A DNA stretch of 64,000 bases from Rebecca billardiae RCC1528. Its lineage: Eukaryota > Haptophyta. This document shows, piece after piece, positions 42,753 to 51,547 of the stretch. The translations under genes were made by a program, and so were the position numbers. Each line of letters begins with the position of its first letter. Positions within the stretch are counted from its first letter, which is position 1. The notes under the pieces were generated by a model. That model made no database searches, was not told where the DNA came from, and saw only the letters and a program-made list of their open reading frames with translations. Location of the stretch: NCBI GenBank assembly GCA_965240325.2, contig OZ251222.1, positions 682,001-746,000 on the forward strand, in the 5' to 3' direction.

Positions 42753-43607
42753 TCAGCGGCTTGTACCGGTGGGACGGCGGGCGAGCTTGCTTCGCTGCTC
42801 CTGGGCGGCGAACGCGTCCTGCACCAAGCGGTACGTGATCATACCCAGCCCGTTCCCGACAAAGACGCGCATGAGCCCCGCGCCCATGCCGCGGTACAGG
42901 CCGCCCACCCCATTCTCCTTGTAGATGGAGCGGATGTGGCCGGCCACGCCCATCTTCTCGCCGCGGCCGGACTGAATCTGCGTCTTGGCCGCGTCGAGGG
43001 GGAAGCACAACGCCCATGACCCCACCGCGCAGATGCCCCCCGCCGCGAAGTAGTTGAGCATCACCGGCAGGTGCGAGCGCCACTTCTCACTCGCCTCAAT
43101 CAGTACCCAGTACACGCCGATGATCGCCGCGTTGCGCAAGCACGTGGAGTACAGCCCGTCGAAGAGGGCGGCAAACTTCCAGGTCGTCTGCAGCTGCTGC
43201 CGCGTCTTGATCAGCTCGGCGGGTGTCTCGAGGAAGCCGCGCATCACGCCGCCCACCGCGCCGGCGATGAACGCCTGCATCGGCGGCACCGCGTCGAGCA
43301 CGTGGTTCGTCCGCAGCGCGGAGCTGACGCCTTCGTAGCCGACGAACGAGACGGCGCGGAACATCACCGATGCCGCCGTCGCCACGCCCACGCCGTTGTA
43401 CAGGGCAAGCGGCCCGCCCTTCAGCGGGTGGTCGCCGACCTGCAGGCGCGCCTTGATCGTGTCGAACGGCTGCGACACGGCCGCGACAGTCAGCCCGTAC
43501 ACGGCGCCGCCGACAAGCCCGCGAAGGACCGGGCGAGGCTCGGGTGGGACGACCTGATTCGAGTCCATCGCGGCGAGCGCGGAGGCGAGCGCCGCGATGT
43601 GCACCAT
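42753..43607 (-). CDS. Mitochondrial carrier family (SLC25) transporter
   Basis: 284 residues from an ATG at 43607 (or 271 from 43568). Three tandem carrier repeats are visible through their Px[DE]xx[KR] signatures: QPFDTIKARLQ, ETPAELIKTRQQ (degenerate, Asp replaced) and FPLDAAKTQIQ. The glycine-rich segments that follow are also visible, for example GVGGLYRGMGAGLMRVFVGN in the third repeat. Length and threefold layout are those of inner-membrane carriers that exchange metabolites between cytosol and matrix. The pattern is nearest to the basic amino acid/carnitine-type group, but the substrate is not determined. The frame is open further upstream to 43907; that segment is Ser/Arg-rich and more likely 5' UTR. 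Confidence 0.85.
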   Translation of the reverse strand: MVHIAALASALAAMDSNQVVPPEPRPVLRGLVGGAVYGLTVAAVSQPFDTIKARLQVGDHPLKGGPLALYNGVGVATAASVMFRAVSFVGYEGVSSALRTNHVLDAVPPMQAFIAGAVGGVMRGFLETPAELIKTRQQLQTTWKFAALFDGLYSTCLRNAAIIGVYWVLIEASEKWRSHLPVMLNYFAAGGICAVGSWALCFPLDAAKTQIQSGRGEKMGVAGHIRSIYKENGVGGLYRGMGAGLMRVFVGNGLGMITYRLVQDAFAAQEQRSKLARRPTGTSR

Positions 43608-43903
43608 CTCGGCCCACGCGCGCGCCTCGGCCGCGGCTGATCGATCGTCAACTGTCGAGCTCGCCGATCGTCGTCGGCGCGCGGCTCCGGTTTCCGTTTG
43701 GTACGCAAGGCGACGAATCTCGAAACTCGCGCGAGCAAATTGAAAATGGTTCGCTGCTGAATTTCCCTGACAGCCCGGTCCCACTCCCTCACTATGCAGA
43801 GTGGTGCCGCGGGCGGCGAGCGGCGCTGGGCATTCGACAGTAGCTAGGCGAAGGCTGTAAGCGACCTTGCGAAGCAGACTGTAGTCGCGGGAGTGACTGA
43901 CAA

Positions 43904-46423
43904 TCATCTCACGCGAGGGGGCGGCCCTCCGGCGCGAATCGCGGCCGCCGTGATCCGCGAGCGCGCAGCCGGCGGTGATCGCGACGCAGCCTGCGGCGCA
44001 TCGCGCAGCGCCGGCTGCTCATCTCGCGACTCGCTCAGCGGATCCGCGGCCGTTTGGGCGTCGAGCGGCGGCGGCAGCGCGGCCCGGTCGCCACGCAGCA
44101 CCTCCGCCACCGAGCGCGCGCTCGCGCCGATCTCGCGCAGATCTGCCGCGAGCGTGAGCTCGTCCTCGAGCTCCGCAAGCGTCGAGTTGGCGCTCCGGCT
44201 CAGCTGCGCGATGCGGCTGCGGCTTGCGGCCTCCGCGCCCCCCGTGCGGACGCGGCTGGTGCTGAGGCGGCCGCCGGGCGCGGCGTTGCGCTCGGTCAGC
44301 GCGCGCGCGTCCAGAGAGCTGCCGGCTTCGCCGCCGCGAGCACCGCCGCCGCCCGCCGCCCCGTCCGGCACTGCACTGCCCTTGGTGGCGGCAGCAGCGG
44401 TCGCGCCTGCCGCCGTGTCTGCCGCGGTGCCGGCTGCGTGGTGCTTGCGTCCGCCGCCGAGCGGCCGAGAGGCGGCGGCGCCGGCATCAGCGCCGTCGGC
44501 AGAAGCGGTCGTGGGCGGCACGACCTCGCCGTCCGCGTCGAGCCCATTCACCCTCGCGCTCTGCACATGCCGCCCGTCCGCCCTCGCGCCGACGCCGGGC
44601 GCGCCCTCGCCCCTGGCGGCGGCGGCGGCGCCGCCGGCGCCTGCGGAGGCCGCGCGGGGCGAGCCTTGGCCGCCCGCAGGGCCAAAGGCGGACCAGTCGC
44701 CCGTCGCGACGGCGAGGGCGGCGCGCGTGGTCTGCTCTCGCAGCGCGGCGCGAAGCACGTCGGCTTCCGCCGCGAGCGCGTCCAGCGCGGCGCGCTGCGA
44801 CTCCACCTCGGCGCGCAGCGCGCTCGCCTCTGCTGCAGTCTGAGCAGAGTGCGCGCGCGCCGCGTCAGTGTCGGCCTGGACTGCGGCCATGGCTGCCGCC
44901 TGCTCCTGCGCGCGCTCCGCCGCGTGCGTGCGCTCGAGCTCGGCGCGGCGGCGGCTCTCGGCGGTCGCCTCCTTCTGCTGCCGCAGCTCGTCGCGCAGCG
45001 CCTCGCGCTGCTGCGTCGCCGCCTCGAGCGCCGCCTCGCGCGCGGCGAGCGTCGCGCGCGCGTCCGCCGCGTCCGCGCGCGCCGCGCGCGCCTGCTGCTC
45101 CGCCAGTTCCGCCCGGCGCGCGAGCCCGTCGCGCTCAGCGGCGGCCTCGGCGGCGTCGCGCTTGGCGGCGGCGGCCGAGGCGGCGGCCACGCGCGCGTCG
45201 GCCTGCGCGTCGTCGCGCTCGGCCGCTGCCGCCGCGAGCGCGCCCTGCAGCACCTCGAGCTCGCGTCGCAGCCGCGCGGTTGCGCCGTCGCTGGCGGCGC
45301 GCGCCGCTGTCGCTTCCGCGGCCGCCTCGGCCGCCGTCGCGTCCGCGGCGCGCGCGGCTTCCTCCGCGTGCTCCGCGCGCAGCCGCGCGGACTCGAGCGT
45401 CGCCGTGTACGCGCGCTCCGCACTCGCCGCGTCCGCGTCCGCGCGCGCGAGCGCGGAGCCCGCGCCCGCCAGCTCGGCGTCTGCATCGGAGAGTGCGCGC
45501 GCCAGCGCCCCGCCCTCAGAAAGTGCCGCGGCCGTCGCCGAGGCAAGCGCCCGCTCGAGCTCGGCGACGCGCGCCTGCGCGCCTGCGCGCTCGGCGTCGG
45601 CGGCGGCGAGCGCCGCGCCGCTCGTCGCGCTGCGCTCGCGCTCCGCCTGCAGCTCGACCGTCGCCGCCTCCCTCGCCCCCTCCGCCGCGCGCAGCTCGGA
45701 CCGCTGCGCAGAGCACTGCTCCTCCGCGCGCAGCTGCGCGGCGCGCGCGGACTCGGCGGCGCGCGCTGTGCTCGCGAGCTCGTCGTGCAGCTGGGCGCGC
45801 GCGCGCTCGGCGTGCTCGGCGCGAGCGCTCGCATCCGACGCCGCCTTCTCCGCCGTGCGCCGAGCGGTCTCGGCGACGGCGAGCTCGCGGCGCACGCTCA
45901 CGAGCGCCTCCCGCTCGGCGGCGAGGTCGGCCGCGAGCCGGGCTTGGGTCGCGTGCGCGCTGGTCTCCGAGTGCACCACGCCGGACGCGCGCACCTCGTC
46001 GAGCTCGGCCTGCCGGCGGAGCGCGTCCGCGGACGCCGAGCCCGAGGAGGAGGCCGACAGCCACTGCTCGCGCCGCTCGGCGAGACTCTGCACCGGCGGC
46101 CGAACGGCTGCAGGCTCATCCCCCGCCGCAGTCAGGGCGAGCGCCTGCAGCGGATCGAGCGCGGCGCCCGCGCGCGCATCCGCAGGCACACCAAGCGCGC
46201 GCAGCGGATCCGCCGCCACCCCGCCCTCGTCTGACTCGTCGGCGCGCTCACGCAGCGCGCTCAGCTCCGCGTCGCGCGCGGCACGCTGCCGATCGGCCCA
46301 CTCACGCTGCTGCTCGAGCGTGCCCGAGGCGTCCACGTCGAGCAGGTCGTGGCAGTGCTCACACTGGCAGATCACCTTGTACTTGCCCGTCGCCGGGCAG
46401 CGCCGCGAGTCGATCTGGCTCAT
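43904..46423 (-). CDS. Large Ala/Glu-rich coiled-coil protein with Cys motif
   Basis: 839 residues, one exon, from an ATG at 46423. The first 30 residues carry a Cys/His set (CPATGKYKVICQCEHCHDLL) that could hold one zinc ion. Residues about 35-560 form an almost continuous coiled coil of Ala, Glu, Arg and Leu heptads (AELERALASATAAALSEG, RRELEVLQGALAAAAAERDD). The C-terminal 270 residues are Gly/Ala-rich and disordered, with a short helical stretch STLAELEDELTLAADLREIG. No enzyme motif. A structural or cytoskeletal scaffold role is likely (inference). It is paired head-to-head with another coiled-coil gene at 46619, so both may serve the same structure. The frame is open upstream to 48979, but that is antisense to the neighbour. 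Confidence 0.7.
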   Translation of the reverse strand: MSQIDSRRCPATGKYKVICQCEHCHDLLDVDASGTLEQQREWADRQRAARDAELSALRERADESDEGGVAADPLRALGVPADARAGAALDPLQALALTAAGDEPAAVRPPVQSLAERREQWLSASSSGSASADALRRQAELDEVRASGVVHSETSAHATQARLAADLAAEREALVSVRRELAVAETARRTAEKAASDASARAEHAERARAQLHDELASTARAAESARAAQLRAEEQCSAQRSELRAAEGAREAATVELQAERERSATSGAALAAADAERAGAQARVAELERALASATAAALSEGGALARALSDADAELAGAGSALARADADAASAERAYTATLESARLRAEHAEEAARAADATAAEAAAEATAARAASDGATARLRRELEVLQGALAAAAAERDDAQADARVAAASAAAAKRDAAEAAAERDGLARRAELAEQQARAARADAADARATLAAREAALEAATQQREALRDELRQQKEATAESRRRAELERTHAAERAQEQAAAMAAVQADTDAARAHSAQTAAEASALRAEVESQRAALDALAAEADVLRAALREQTTRAALAVATGDWSAFGPAGGQGSPRAASAGAGGAAAAARGEGAPGVGARADGRHVQSARVNGLDADGEVVPPTTASADGADAGAAASRPLGGGRKHHAAGTAADTAAGATAAAATKGSAVPDGAAGGGGARGGEAGSSLDARALTERNAAPGGRLSTSRVRTGGAEAASRSRIAQLSRSANSTLAELEDELTLAADLREIGASARSVAEVLRGDRAALPPPLDAQTAADPLSESRDEQPALRDAPQAASRSPPAARSRITAAAIRAGGPPPRVR

Positions 46424-46618
46424 CAGCCGGCTCGGGCACGCGCGCGCCGTGCGCTCCGGTGCTGGCCTCGCGCACGGGGAGCTCGCCGGCCAACGGCTCA
46501 GGCTCACGCTCGGCACCTCCCCCACCTGGCCAGTCGCCAGCCCGAGCGGCACGGCTTGGCGCGTTTTCCAATATTCAAACGGTGGGGGCCAGCAGACATC
46601 GCTTCGCGCTCGCCAGCG
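46424..46618. promoter_or_regulatory. 195-bp divergent promoter between two coiled-coil genes
   Basis: It contains a local AT-rich TTTTCCAATATTCAAAC (about 46562-46580) including a CCAAT word in otherwise GC-rich DNA. Its position between two ATGs suggests shared control. Confidence 0.5.
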
Positions 46619-49027
46619 ATGTCGCTGTCGACGGCGCCGAGCACGCCCAGGTCGATGGCGCAGACCACGCCGCGGCGGCCGCGTGATCTGTCGAGCAATC
46701 CGATCCTCGCTGGCGCGCTGAGCAACGCCTCCGCCGCGGCCACGGCCGCCCCTCCCGCGTCCACGCCGCGGCCGCCGTCGGCAAACGCGCTGCGGCCGGC
46801 AGTCTCGCCCGCGTGGCACCGCGAGTCGCCCACCTCGAGGCAGGCCCTCATCCGGCCGCCGCCCTCGACGGGCGAGCTGCGCGTGATGGAGGAGAGCGTG
46901 CGCACCGCGCTCGACCTGATCGACACCTCGATCCGCGCGCACGCGGACGCGCTGCGGCAGCTCGACGCGCGCGCGGCCGCATGGACGCGCACGGACAAGC
47001 GCGTGTCTGAGCTCTCGGCAGAGCTCGCGTCCAAGGCGGACGCGGTGGCGCTCGATCGCGCGATGCACGGCGCGGCGGGCATGCTCGAGTCCGCGCGCGA
47101 GGAGCTCCGCGCCGACGCGCAGAGCGGCGCCGCGCGCGCGAACGCCGCGCTGCGCGCCGAGGCTACGCAACTGGCTGAGCGCCTGGCCGCCGCCGAGGCG
47201 GAGGCGGAGCGTCTGCGTGAGGAGCGAGCGCGCGACGCCGCGGAGCGCGAGGCGCTGCAGGAGTCCGTGCGCGCGCTCGAGCGCCGCGTGCGCGCCTCCG
47301 AGGCCGCCACCGCCTCGCTGCGCGACGAGCTCGACGAGGTGCGCGCCACCAAGGCCGACGGCTCGGCTCTCGAGGCGACGGCGGCGCGTGTGCTGGATGA
47401 GGCGCGCGCGCACGTGGACGCGCAGCTGCAGAGCCGCGCGGACGGCAAGGCGGACGCGGCGGAGCTGCGCGCGGCGCTCGGGCGGGTGCAGGGCGTGGAC
47501 ACGCGCGTCGACGCGCTCGAGCACGCCCTCGCGCGCGAGCGTGGCGCGGCGGCTGAGGCGCTGTCCGGCGCAGAGGCGCGCTTGGCCGCGCGCGCCGCCG
47601 AGCACGGCGCTGCCATCGACACCGCCGCGGGTGCGGCCGCGGCGCACGCGGAGCGGCTGGGCGTGCTTGAGCGCCGGGTGCAGGAGGAGGCCGAGCGCGC
47701 GGCGCGCGGCGCGGAGGAGGCCGCCGCCGGCGTGCGCGCCGAGCTCCGCGCGCGGCTGGACGCGTCGGTCGCCGAGCTCAGCCGCGCCGTCCAGTGGTCG
47801 GACACGCACGCGCGCTCCGAGCTGGATGAGCGGGCGAGTTCGCTCGAGCGGCAGCTGGCGGCGTGCGCGGAGCGCAGCGAGATGGAGCGGCTCGAGCGCG
47901 CGATCGGCGCCGAGCTCGACGCGAAGGCGGGCGCGGTCGAGACCGCCGCCGCGCTGCGCACCAAGGCTGAGCTGGACGACGTGCGCGAGGCGGCGCGCGC
48001 GGCCGAGGCGGCGGGCGCGGAGGCGGGCGCCGTCCGCGCCGCGCTCGACGGCGCGCTCGGCGACGGCTCGGCGCTCGAGCAGCGGCTGCGCTCGCTCGAG
48101 CGCGAGGTGGCGCTCAAGTGCTCCGTGGTGCGCGCGCCGCGGTGCCCTGCGCGCGCGTGGGCGCACGCGCCCTCCTCGCCAGGCACCGTGCTCACCGCCG
48201 CGACGCTCCGTGGTGCGCACGCCGTGCCCTCCGCCCTCCTGACACCGCGCCGCGCGCCGGCGCGTACGCGTGGCCCGCCGGCACGCCCGCACACGCCCGC
48301 ACAGGCGGACGCGCACGCACTCGTCGACGCGAGGCCGGACTACAACGAGCTGAACGCCGCGCTCGCCTCCGTCGACGACGCCGTGGCGCGCGCCGCGCCC
48401 GCGAGCGCGCTCAGCGACGTGGAGACTGAGCTGCGCTCGCTCGGCGCGGCGGTGCGCGCAGAGCAGGCGGTGTGCCGCTGGCTGTGGCAGAGCGGCCGCG
48501 TGCTCGGACCCGAGCAGCGCGTGCTCTGGGACCTGCAGCCCACCAACCGGCACGCGGGCAACTATGAGTGGGCGCGCGGCTCGCCAGAGGTGCGCGTGGC
48601 CGCGGGCGGGCTGTACGAGCTCGCGTTCGGCGTGTTCGCGCCCGATGCGTCGCCCGCCGTCGTGCGGCTGCTCGTGGACGACGCGGTGGTCGCCGTCGCG
48701 GGCGGCGACCCGTGGGCGGCCGAGCCGACGCACGCGCGGCCCCTGTCGAGCGCGCCCGCGACCGCCGCGCGCCGGCGCAAGAAGGGCTCGGCCAGCCGGC
48801 TGGGCGCCGCCCTCGCGGAGAAGGGCACCATCGACACGCCGCCGCCGGCGGCGCGAGCCTTTGCAGGCGTGCCCCCAGGCTTCGCGCTGGCGGCCGGCCC
48901 GGCCGCGGGCGTCACGTTTGCATGCCTGCCGCCAGGCGCGCGCGTCGAGCTCGCTGTCGGGCTGGGCGAGACGCCGCACGCGCTCAACGGCTTCCTGCAG
49001 CTGAGGAAGATATTCGTCCTCGATTGA
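46619..49027 (+). CDS. Coiled-coil protein with KAD repeats and C-terminal beta-sandwich-like domain
   Basis: Starts MSLSTAPSTPRSMAQTTPR, a Ser/Thr/Pro-rich head. Residues about 85-500 are coiled coil with a recurring KADxxxL unit (SKADAVAL, TKADGSAL, GKADAAEL), a periodic pattern familiar from centrosomal and ciliary proteins. The last 180 residues (WQSGRVLGPEQRVLWDLQ, NYEWARGSPEVRVAAGGLYE, FLQLRKIFVLD) are strand-rich and resemble a C1q/TNF-like jelly roll; that is a tentative reading. A likely intron at 48125-48304 (gtggtg...acacag) is 180 nt with no stop, so splicing changes length from 802 to about 742 residues. Splicing gives LKCS joined to ADAHAL, close to the repeat pattern. A basal-body or flagellar role is inference only. 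Confidence 0.68.
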   Translation: MSLSTAPSTPRSMAQTTPRRPRDLSSNPILAGALSNASAAATAAPPASTPRPPSANALRPAVSPAWHRESPTSRQALIRPPPSTGELRVMEESVRTALDLIDTSIRAHADALRQLDARAAAWTRTDKRVSELSAELASKADAVALDRAMHGAAGMLESAREELRADAQSGAARANAALRAEATQLAERLAAAEAEAERLREERARDAAEREALQESVRALERRVRASEAATASLRDELDEVRATKADGSALEATAARVLDEARAHVDAQLQSRADGKADAAELRAALGRVQGVDTRVDALEHALARERGAAAEALSGAEARLAARAAEHGAAIDTAAGAAAAHAERLGVLERRVQEEAERAARGAEEAAAGVRAELRARLDASVAELSRAVQWSDTHARSELDERASSLERQLAACAERSEMERLERAIGAELDAKAGAVETAAALRTKAELDDVREAARAAEAAGAEAGAVRAALDGALGDGSALEQRLRSLEREVALKCSVVRAPRCPARAWAHAPSSPGTVLTAATLRGAHAVPSALLTPRRAPARTRGPPARPHTPAQADAHALVDARPDYNELNAALASVDDAVARAAPASALSDVETELRSLGAAVRAEQAVCRWLWQSGRVLGPEQRVLWDLQPTNRHAGNYEWARGSPEVRVAAGGLYELAFGVFAPDASPAVVRLLVDDAVVAVAGGDPWAAEPTHARPLSSAPATAARRRKKGSASRLGAALAEKGTIDTPPPAARAFAGVPPGFALAAGPAAGVTFACLPPGARVELAVGLGETPHALNGFLQLRKIFVLD

Positions 49028-49269
49028 TGCGGGATCATGGCGTATGGTAGCTACCGTACTCGTCGACGTCGTACTCGACGGTGAGCCACTCCGCCGCGTA
49101 CCGACGACGGTACCGAGTCAGACTGTAAAACATGGACGTATACCTGTTGTCACTGCCGGTGCCTGCGCATTCATGCATTCAGACGACTGACGTCCGGGCG
49201 GGGTGGTTCCCGGACTCCTTCCGCGTGTGCAACCGGAAGTTCGTCAACGCGTTCGATTCAGCGCTGTGC

Positions 49270-50490
49270 ATGATGTCGGCGCGGGTGGTGGTGGCATTAC
49301 TGCTGTCGACCTGCGCGGCGGCGGGTCAGCGGCCAGACAAGGTGTTCTTCATCGGCTCGGGCTCGACGGGCACGCGCACACTCTCAAATCTCATGATCGG
49401 TGCCGGATATCGCACCGTTCACTACCTGTGCCCGCCGGATCTGTCCAGCGGCGTGTCGCAGTCGCGCCGATGGTTCCACCACACCGTGAATCACGACGCG
49501 CGGAGCAGGTGCCTGGCAGATCACGACGCGTTCCTCGACAATGGGGACAAGGCCGATGTAGCCTGGCTCCTCGACCGCTACCCGAACGCCCGCTTCGTCC
49601 TCAACGTGCGCCAGATGGAGCCGTGGATGATCAGCCGGCTGGACCACGAGCGGCACGACCGGCGGCACGTGACGCGCCTGCGCCAAAACTGCGCGCACTT
49701 GAGCAGCCCGGAGCGGGCATCGCGATGCGAGGAGGACGTGCTCCGACGGGCGCGCCAGGGCGAGTTCCGCCAGCCCATCGACGCCGTCACAGACAACGTG
49801 ACGCTCGCGCAGTGGATCGTGCGCATGGGCTCTTACCAGCAGCAGGTGCTCGGCCTCTTCAACAGCACGCTCGGGCGCAGGCAGCGCTTCGTGCTCGTCG
49901 ACGTCGTGAGGATGTCGCAGTGCGACGTGCTGCGCTTGCTCGGCTGGGTCGCCCGCGACGACTGGCGCGCCCGCCCGACCAGCAGGCTCGTCCTTGCTCC
50001 GCACGACGTGCCGCGCTGCCACGCGCCGCGCGGGGGCGGCAGCTGCTCCGAGCTGCTGCCGACCGACGGCTCGACGTCGAGCTGCGAGGCACCTCCCACC
50101 ACCGAGCGCACCCAGCCTGCTCCCAGCTCCTCGTCGGCGCCCTCCTCGTTGCCGGACGTGCACGCGAGCACCCCCGACCGGCACATCTCGAGCACGTTGA
50201 CGCGCATGACGGGCCTGCTCGAGGAGGTGGGCTGCGCCGCCGATCCCGAGGCGCTCGACGAGCTGGTGTTCGTCAAATGCCCGCTGGCCATTTGCGCGTC
50301 GCAGATGGCGACGCTCGGCGACTTGCCCAGGGACTGCGAAGAGTTCCGCTCGTTTGTGCGCAGCGACGGGTCTCCGGTGCCGCGCGTCGCGGCGGACCAT
50401 CGCCGCCTGCGGCGCCCTAGTAACAGATCGAAGCAGCGTCACCGGCAGAGTCGCGCGCTGCGTGCTGTCACTGCTGACTCATCACGATGA
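49270..50490 (+). CDS. Sulfotransferase-like secretory protein
   Basis: 406 residues from an ATG at 49270; an in-frame ATG at 49132 would place the hydrophobic segment inside the protein. MSARVVVALLLSTCAAAGQ is a signal peptide or anchor. KVFFIGSGSTGTRTLSNLM matches the PAPS 5'-phosphosulfate-binding loop of sulfotransferases, where the GSGSTGTRTL turn binds the cofactor. FVLNVRQMEPWMISRLDHER follows as the 3'-phosphate-binding strand and helix. Typical partners are glycan hydroxyls in the Golgi lumen. The region after residue 250 (Ser/Pro-rich, SSCEAPPTTERTQ) is less conserved and the last 40 residues are basic, so the true 3' end may differ through splicing. A decayed relative lies at 57247-58297. 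Confidence 0.65.
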   Translation: MMSARVVVALLLSTCAAAGQRPDKVFFIGSGSTGTRTLSNLMIGAGYRTVHYLCPPDLSSGVSQSRRWFHHTVNHDARSRCLADHDAFLDNGDKADVAWLLDRYPNARFVLNVRQMEPWMISRLDHERHDRRHVTRLRQNCAHLSSPERASRCEEDVLRRARQGEFRQPIDAVTDNVTLAQWIVRMGSYQQQVLGLFNSTLGRRQRFVLVDVVRMSQCDVLRLLGWVARDDWRARPTSRLVLAPHDVPRCHAPRGGGSCSELLPTDGSTSSCEAPPTTERTQPAPSSSSAPSSLPDVHASTPDRHISSTLTRMTGLLEEVGCAADPEALDELVFVKCPLAICASQMATLGDLPRDCEEFRSFVRSDGSPVPRVAADHRRLRRPSNRSKQRHRQSRALRAVTADSSR

Positions 50491-51547
50491 TGATGCTAAA
50501 ACCATGACGATGTCGATATGCTGTGACGCGACATCATCGATGAGGATGCTGATGAGCCTATATTATAATTTATAGGCGGTCGAGGTGATCAGCACTGGCA
50601 CGTGCCTGATGATAAGCGCTCATATGCATGAGCACCATGACGAGCTCATCACTATGAGCTGTCAGCCGTGTTAAGTGTATACTGCCCGAGACCGAGTCAC
50701 TGCGCGCTCTATCTCATATCAGCTCAACAACGGGCCGGAAGCAGCCTACTACAGGGTCTCCAACATTAAACTGGACACTTTGGGCAGCAGCTCAGCGTAC
50801 GGCCTGTGGCTGCCTCGCGCGGGGTCAGGAGCGGCCAGCTCGGCTCGTGTGCACCCCACTAGGTCTGTCTGCGACCGCGCATAGCCGGGCAGCCCGCGTG
50901 GAGCACCCCTCTGGGTCATGCGGACAGTCGGCACAAGGCTGGTCGTGAGGGCCGTGAAGCAGCCGTGTGGCTTCTGCGCATGTCTGTAGCCAGCAAGCCC
51001 GCTCAAGGCCGCGCAGATATTATTACGTGGCATGGTCGATGACTATGCGGCATGCGCTCGACAGCCCTGGGCAAGCCCGGACGTAGCGCTACACCAGGAG
51101 TATATACGGCTCGATCGGACCAGCCTACCAGTTGCGCACCTCGCTTGCACAGCTGCTGCACAGCCCATCGATCGGCTCTGGCCGTGCAGGCAAGGGCTAC
51201 AGTCGGCGCCACTACCCGCAGCGAACGCTGGAGACCCACCAGTGCGCGCACCAACCCGCCCGCCGCCAAATGCAACCGTGCGCCAGATACGAATTTTAGC
51301 AGGCATGCCACCCGCGGGGGCTCCGTGGACCTGTTCAGAGCCAACCGCTAGTCGGTTGAGCTGTACATCCAAGCCAGCCCTGGCCACACGCTGAGCGCGC
51401 CGCTCGCTGCACCCACACCCTGTCGTCATCCGAGGAGTAAGGTCCATGGCGCTCATGCGAGCCTCTGGCCCATCTCATCGTTAGCAGCCGTAGTCAGCAA
51501 AAATCAGTGTCCGAACAATTGTTGGGGACCCTGTAGCATACTGCTGC
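50491..51547. other. Intergenic, no gene seen
   Basis: 1.06 kb with frames on both strands that mirror each other and show no motif. Nothing is supported here. Confidence 0.5.

Noticed and set aside
43893-46700. Plus-strand frames of 300-700 codons opposite the coiled-coil gene
   Set aside because: They are complementary-strand shadows of Ala/Glu/Arg codons, with no motifs and Ser/Ala/Arg composition.
46424-48979. Upstream extension of the minus-strand coiled-coil frame to about 1,690 residues
   Set aside because: The extra 850 residues are Arg/His/Ala-rich antisense of the plus-strand coiled-coil gene. The ATG at 46423 gives a sensible N-terminus.
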